64,000 bases of DNA from Halorubrum lacusprofundi ATCC 49239 (lineage in GTDB: Archaea > Halobacteriota > Halobacteria > Halobacteriales > Haloferacaceae), in the NCBI RefSeq assembly GCF_000022205.1, contig NC_012029.1:2666001-2730000 (forward strand), written 5' to 3'. This document shows positions 60,827-64,000 of the stretch, in pieces. The notes under the pieces are model-generated. The model worked only from the letters and a program-made list of their open reading frames with translations. It made no database searches and was not told the origin of the DNA. The position numbers were made by a program, and so were the translations under genes. Every line of letters starts with the position of its first letter. Positions within the stretch are counted from its first letter, which is position 1.

Positions 60827-61504
60827 TCAGGGAGCGACGCCGACCGTCAACAGCGTCCCCCACGTCCGGTACCGATCGACCATCGCCTCGCGGGAGTGCC
60901 AACTGTCGGTCGGAAACGCCGAGGCGTCCGGAATCTCGATCTCGCGGTCGGGGATCGCGTCCTGTTCGGCGACGTATAGCCCCGCCTCTCGGAACGCCTC
61001 GCGGTACTCCGCCCGGCTCCACAGCGTCATGTCGATCGCGATGTTCTCCTGCCACGCGTGGGTCTGCTCGCTCTCCGCGAAGTAGTTGACCGCGCAGTAG
61101 AAGGTGCCGCCGGGCTTCAGCACGCGCCGGATCTCTTCGAGCGTGTGGTGCGGGTCGGCCGCGTAGTAGAACGCCTCCATCGAGAAGACGTGATCGAGCG
61201 AGTCGTCGGCGAAGGGGAGCGCGTCGAAGTCGCCGACGAGGAAGCCGACCGCGTCGTCGTCGGTGTAGCTCCGGGCGTTACACGCCATCTCGGGTGCGCC
61301 GTCGAGACCGTACGCCCGACCGATCCCCCGCTCGCGGAGCGCGCGGAGCGCGTAGCCGGAGCCGGTGCCCAGATCGAGGACGGCGTCGCCCGCCTCGACC
61401 GGCATCCGCGCGAGGACGTGTTTGGCGGTGTGCCAGTGCCGGTCCTCCATGCCGCGGTCCTTCCCCGCCGCCGCCCACTCGTCGAACTCCTCGCGAACGC
61501 TCAT
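60827..61504 (-). CDS. class I SAM-dependent methyltransferase
   Basis: 225 residues. The SAM-binding motif I is VLDLGTGSGYALRAL (about residues 42-56), motif II lies in FLVGDFDALPFADDSLD, and the post-motif region LEEIRRVLKPGGTFYCAVN is typical of UbiE/COQ5-like small-molecule methyltransferases. The N-terminal EFDEWAAAGKDRGMEDRHWH segment is characteristic of one haloarchaeal subgroup. The substrate is unknown. It is a single gene; its 3' side meets repeat copy E, 14 nt past the stop. Confidence 0.85.
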   Translation of the reverse strand: MSVREEFDEWAAAGKDRGMEDRHWHTAKHVLARMPVEAGDAVLDLGTGSGYALRALRERGIGRAYGLDGAPEMACNARSYTDDDAVGFLVGDFDALPFADDSLDHVFSMEAFYYAADPHHTLEEIRRVLKPGGTFYCAVNYFAESEQTHAWQENIAIDMTLWSRAEYREAFREAGLYVAEQDAIPDREIEIPDASAFPTDSWHSREAMVDRYRTWGTLLTVGVAP

Positions 61505-61622
61505 ACGCGGGTGAACGAGCGGGCGGGTGAAAACCGGTTCGGAGGGGAGCGACAGCAGTGAAACCGATCGCCGACGATCAAAAGCGGCGCCGTTTTACCG
61601 GCCGATGCCCCTTCGATCAGGT

Positions 61623-62066
61623 ATGAAACGACCGCGGGGCCTCCGTCGCCCAAACTTTCGGATCGCGGACTCCGCGCAGCAGGCGGTCGGGGGGTTCCTC
61701 CTCGCTGGCCCGTTCGTCGTCACCGAGGAGGTGTGGGTGCTGGCCGCGGGCATGAACGTGGGGCAGGGCGCGCTGACCGCCGGGCTCGTCGCGCTGATCG
61801 GGTACGCCGCGCTCTACCGCGCCGACACCGACCGCGACCCCGATGTCGAAAAGGAGATCGCGGGGATCCCCGCCCGGTTCGTCTCGCTGATGATCGTCGC
61901 GTTCGGCTCCGTGACCCTCCTCGCGCTGCTGTTCGACGCGCCCGGGACCTTCCTCATCGAGGAGGGCGTGGTCGGCGTCGAGCTGTGGACGACGACATTT
62001 AAGGCAATCTCCGTCGGGGCGGTGTTCAGCGTGGTCGGCGCCGCGACCGCCGACAGCGTGTTCTGA
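61623..62066 (+). CDS. integral membrane protein, DUF2391-like
   Basis: 147 residues with four to five hydrophobic helices. The segment FRIADSAQQAVGGFLLAGPF and the VTEEVWVLAAGMN phrase fit the DUF2391 family of archaeal membrane proteins, whose role is unknown. The ATG at 61623 is chosen because the basic, conserved-looking start MKRPRGLRRPN begins there and a GTTTTACC box lies about 28 nt upstream. The earlier open frame is not used. Confidence 0.75.
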   Translation: MKRPRGLRRPNFRIADSAQQAVGGFLLAGPFVVTEEVWVLAAGMNVGQGALTAGLVALIGYAALYRADTDRDPDVEKEIAGIPARFVSLMIVAFGSVTLLALLFDAPGTFLIEEGVVGVELWTTTFKAISVGAVFSVVGAATADSVF

Positions 62067-62105
62067 GGTTGGGGGCGTTTCGAGCGTCGAGCGAACCTTC
62101 GGCAG

Positions 62106-62699
62106 TCACACGACCACCGAGACGACCGCGAAGAGGATGAGCACGCCGGCGACGTCACAGAGGTTGGTGACGACGGGGATTGTCGTGTCGTCGGGGTTGA
62201 GCCCGATGCGGTACGAGAGTTCAACCGCGGTGACACTGGCGACGACCACGAGGACGGCGAGCAGCATCCCCGACACGAGCGAGACGAGCAGCACGCGGCC
62301 GAGTCCGAGGGTCCCACCGAGCGCGACGCCGATCCCCCACGCGGCGACGCCGACCGCGCCGAAGACGGTCCCCGCGAGCGCGAACACGGCGCCGACGTTC
62401 GCGCGGAGATCCGGATTCGACGGGTCCAGCTCGTACGTACCGAGGTAAAGCTGGGTAGTGAGCCGCGAGCAAGTGATCGACGCGAGGTTCCCCGCCGTCC
62501 CGATCTGGACCGGGACCAACACGAGGAGCGCGGGGTTCCGCACGAGCGTCTCCTCGTACGTTTGAAGGACAGTCCCGGAGACGAGCTGGAGCACCGACAG
62601 CGCGGCCAACAACGGGATCATCGTCCTGACGATCCGGGGGATCGACCACTCATCAACATACTCGCGGTCGGCGTTGGAACCGGAGTCACTCTGGCTCAC
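62106..62699 (-). CDS. MgtE-like magnesium transporter half
   Basis: 197 residues, five membrane helices, equivalent to the membrane domain of MgtE/SLC41 without the cytoplasmic CBS part. It has QIGTAGNLASITCSRLTTQL and the pore-motif segment LNPDDTTIPVVTNLCDVAGV (P-x-x-T-x-x-x-D). It should act with the homologous half encoded 19 nt upstream as a heterodimer for Mg2+ or another divalent ion. The N-terminus is a short polar cytoplasmic tail. Confidence 0.85.
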   Translation of the reverse strand: MSQSDSGSNADREYVDEWSIPRIVRTMIPLLAALSVLQLVSGTVLQTYEETLVRNPALLVLVPVQIGTAGNLASITCSRLTTQLYLGTYELDPSNPDLRANVGAVFALAGTVFGAVGVAAWGIGVALGGTLGLGRVLLVSLVSGMLLAVLVVVASVTAVELSYRIGLNPDDTTIPVVTNLCDVAGVLILFAVVSVVV

Positions 62700-62718
62700 A
62701 GGACCGCCCCCGCGACGT

Positions 62719-63291
62719 TCATACTACCGTCCCCACGACGTAGATCCCGACGAGGAGGAAGAAGACCCCGAACACGTCGCCGAGGGTGGTGACGACGGGG
62801 CCGATGACGTTGTCAGGATCAAGTCCTCGCCGGTAGCCCACGAAGATGACGGCGATCAGCACCGAGATCATGAGCACCGCCGAGAGGAAGCCGGAAACGA
62901 CCATGATCCCGACCAGTTCGAGGAGGTTCCCGGCGTTTCCGAAGAGCCGCAGCCAGAGGAACGTGATCACGGCGATGAAGACGGAGACGGTCATCCCGTT
63001 GATGAAGGAGGCGAGGATCGCGTTTGTGAGCCGGCGGTCGAGGCGGAATCGCGGCTCGATGAGCCCTTGGTGGAGCCCGGTCGAGAGGCGTGCGCCAAGC
63101 GAGCCATAGACGCCCCCGCGGGTAGCGAGGAACGCCGGGAGCAGCAGGAGGAGCCCCGGAACCTCCGAAATCCCGGCCCGCATCGTCTCCGATCCGAGGA
63201 TCGTGCCGGAGAACAGCCCCGCGACGAGACTGACGAGGATCACCGGGAGTGCCTGCCGGTAGACGTCGCGGGCGGTGTCGTGGCCGGGCAT
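62719..63291 (-). CDS. MgtE-like magnesium transporter half, upstream partner
   Basis: 190 residues, five membrane helices, paralogous to the next gene. The conserved segments are LPAFLATRGGVYGSLGARLS and LDPDNVIGPVVTTLGDVFGV, again with the P-x-x-T-x-x-x-D pattern. It lacks a cytoplasmic gating domain. The two genes are in one operon with a 19-nt gap and probably build one five-plus-five-helix transporter. Upstream there is no gene until the divergent partial gene at 63442. Confidence 0.85.
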   Translation of the reverse strand: MPGHDTARDVYRQALPVILVSLVAGLFSGTILGSETMRAGISEVPGLLLLLPAFLATRGGVYGSLGARLSTGLHQGLIEPRFRLDRRLTNAILASFINGMTVSVFIAVITFLWLRLFGNAGNLLELVGIMVVSGFLSAVLMISVLIAVIFVGYRRGLDPDNVIGPVVTTLGDVFGVFFLLVGIYVVGTVV

Positions 63292-63360
63292 CGACCGTGT
63301 CGACGGAGCCGACGGTGAAAAAACCGGCCGGGAGCGGGTCGGTCACAGAACGCGACCGCC

Positions 63361-63409
63361 GTGGTCCGCTGTGGCCCGCCGTGGTCCGCTGTGGCCCGCC
63401 GTGGCCCGC
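63361..63409. repeat. 20-bp tandem repeat in the divergent promoter region
   Basis: Two identical 20-bp units (GTGGTCCGCTGTGGCCCGCC at 63361-63380 and 63381-63400) and a partial third (to 63409). It lies between the MgtE-like operon and the gene starting at 63442. The repeat is too short and regular for CRISPR and has no spacers. Confidence 0.75.
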
Positions 63410-63441
63410 ATCGTTAAGTCAGTCGGGCGGTTTCCGATCCC

Positions 63442-64000
63442 ATGGACTACTCGCTCGCCATCGAGAACGGGCCGGAAACCATCCCCGGCGGAACCGGACT
63501 TCTCCTCGTTCACCCGAGCATCGGCGAGACCGACCGGATCGACACGAATTTTCTGAAGACCGACACAGACGCTTTCCTCGTCGTCTCCACGCGAACCACC
63601 GCGCGCGAGGTCGAGCAGAAACTGGAGTACTACGACGTCGACGAGACGAAGGCGACCATCCTCGACACGCTCTCCGTGGAACGAGGATACTCCCGCCGCT
63701 CCTCCGACGACGTGTACTACGTCTCCGCCCCGGACGACCTCGACGGGGTCGTCGACCGGGTGGAGCGGTTCCTCACCGAACACGAGGGGAAGCGACGCGT
63801 CTCCGTGGACTCGCTCACGGAGATGGCGTACTACGCCGACGATGATGCGGTGTACGAGGCGGCCGCGGACATCCTCGATCTCCTCGACGAACACGACGCG
63901 GTCGGCATCTTCCACCTCTCCGAAGAGGTCCACGAAGTCGCGACGCTCGACCGGTTCCGAGACCTGTTCGAGGGTGTCATCGAACTCGACGGCGACGGGA
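63442..64000 (+). CDS. conserved haloarchaeal protein, RecA/RAD55-like remnant fold, cut by the right edge
   Basis: At least 186 residues; the gene runs past the window. The start PETIPGGTGLLLVHPSIGET has the layout of a RAD55/KaiC-like ATPase P-loop but without the GKT/S signature, so it likely does not bind ATP in the usual way. Strands and helices follow (DAFLVVSTRTTAREVEQKLE, YYVSAPDDLDGVVDRVERFL). The family seems to be a degenerate RecA-type sensor, sometimes labelled HTR-like. Function is unknown. Confidence 0.6.
   Translation, partial: MDYSLAIENGPETIPGGTGLLLVHPSIGETDRIDTNFLKTDTDAFLVVSTRTTAREVEQKLEYYDVDETKATILDTLSVERGYSRRSSDDVYYVSAPDDLDGVVDRVERFLTEHEGKRRVSVDSLTEMAYYADDDAVYEAAADILDLLDEHDAVGIFHLSEEVHEVATLDRFRDLFEGVIELDGDG

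Noticed and set aside
63361-63409. CRISPR array
   Set aside because: Units are 20 bp, directly adjacent with no spacers, and no cas genes are present in the window.

Overview
The window is chromosomal DNA from a halophilic euryarchaeon, most likely Halorubrum or a close relative. The DNA is GC-rich with strongly GC-biased third codon positions, and the proteins are very acidic. Many genes have a TTTAAA/TTTATA-type TATA box 24-30 nt upstream of the start codon, which implies leaderless transcripts. Several genes are archaeal or haloarchaeal hallmarks: PurO, Hel308-Cgi121, a CrtYcd-type lycopene cyclase with Brp/Blh, DUF424, a TrmB-type regulator and Tat lipoproteins. The genus is an inference from overall resemblance; no search was run.

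Layout. 1-1.1 kb is AT-richer and gene-poor, and ends at a tRNA-Arg(CCG) whose 3' end is partly duplicated. 1.25-8.4 kb holds an RND/MMPL exporter with a NEW3/CARDB-like exported partner, a divergent TrmB-like regulator and a soluble PAS histidine kinase. 8.5-19.5 kb holds rimI, pepF, a low-GC APC permease, a TPR-RGG protein with DUF424, a class V aminotransferase, an APC permease fused to two universal stress domains, and a zinc-ribbon protein. 19.8-25.1 kb is a thiamine ABC transporter (tbpA-thiP-thiQ) with a divergent Tat lipoprotein. 25.2-32.4 kb has hisA, an old yellow enzyme homologue, hisB, hel308-cgi121, tRNA-Gln(CTG) and purO. 32.4-43.2 kb has small regulators and hypotheticals, a CstA-type permease, a Get3/ArsA ATPase, a CobW GTPase, upp and thrC. 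43.2-51.2 kb has a lactonase plus iron-alcohol-dehydrogenase operon, serA, a CorC/HlyC-type membrane protein, thpR and uvrC. 51.4-64 kb has a cytosolic chemotaxis transducer, a cytochrome P450, a second 2H phosphoesterase, serB, crtY-brp for retinal synthesis, an acetyltransferase, a YkgJ-type protein, a methyltransferase, two MgtE half-transporters and a gene cut by the right edge.

The most unusual content is non-coding. Five copies (A-E) of a 180-370 bp structured repeat occupy intergenic spaces at 18.8, 19.5, 49.3, 54.6 and 60.5 kb. They share short invariant blocks (GGGAGTCGG, GAGGCTGGGGAGG, CTGGGGCTTTGG) and TTATAA-containing ends. Their hairpin arms differ in sequence between copies but stay complementary, which is the pattern expected of a conserved RNA or DNA fold. 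No transposase or protein gene is inside them. The ends repeatedly coincide with stop codons, and in one case with the likely TATA box of the next gene. I do not recognise this family, and it is the best candidate here for an undescribed element.

Other points worth checking are two short leader ORFs at predicted leaderless start sites that overlap the starts of the APC-USP gene and crtY, a two-gene operon resembling the Agrobacterium blcC/blcB gamma-butyrolactone pathway with a palindrome over its TATA box, and inverted-repeat operator candidates upstream of the thiamine transporter and the RND operon.
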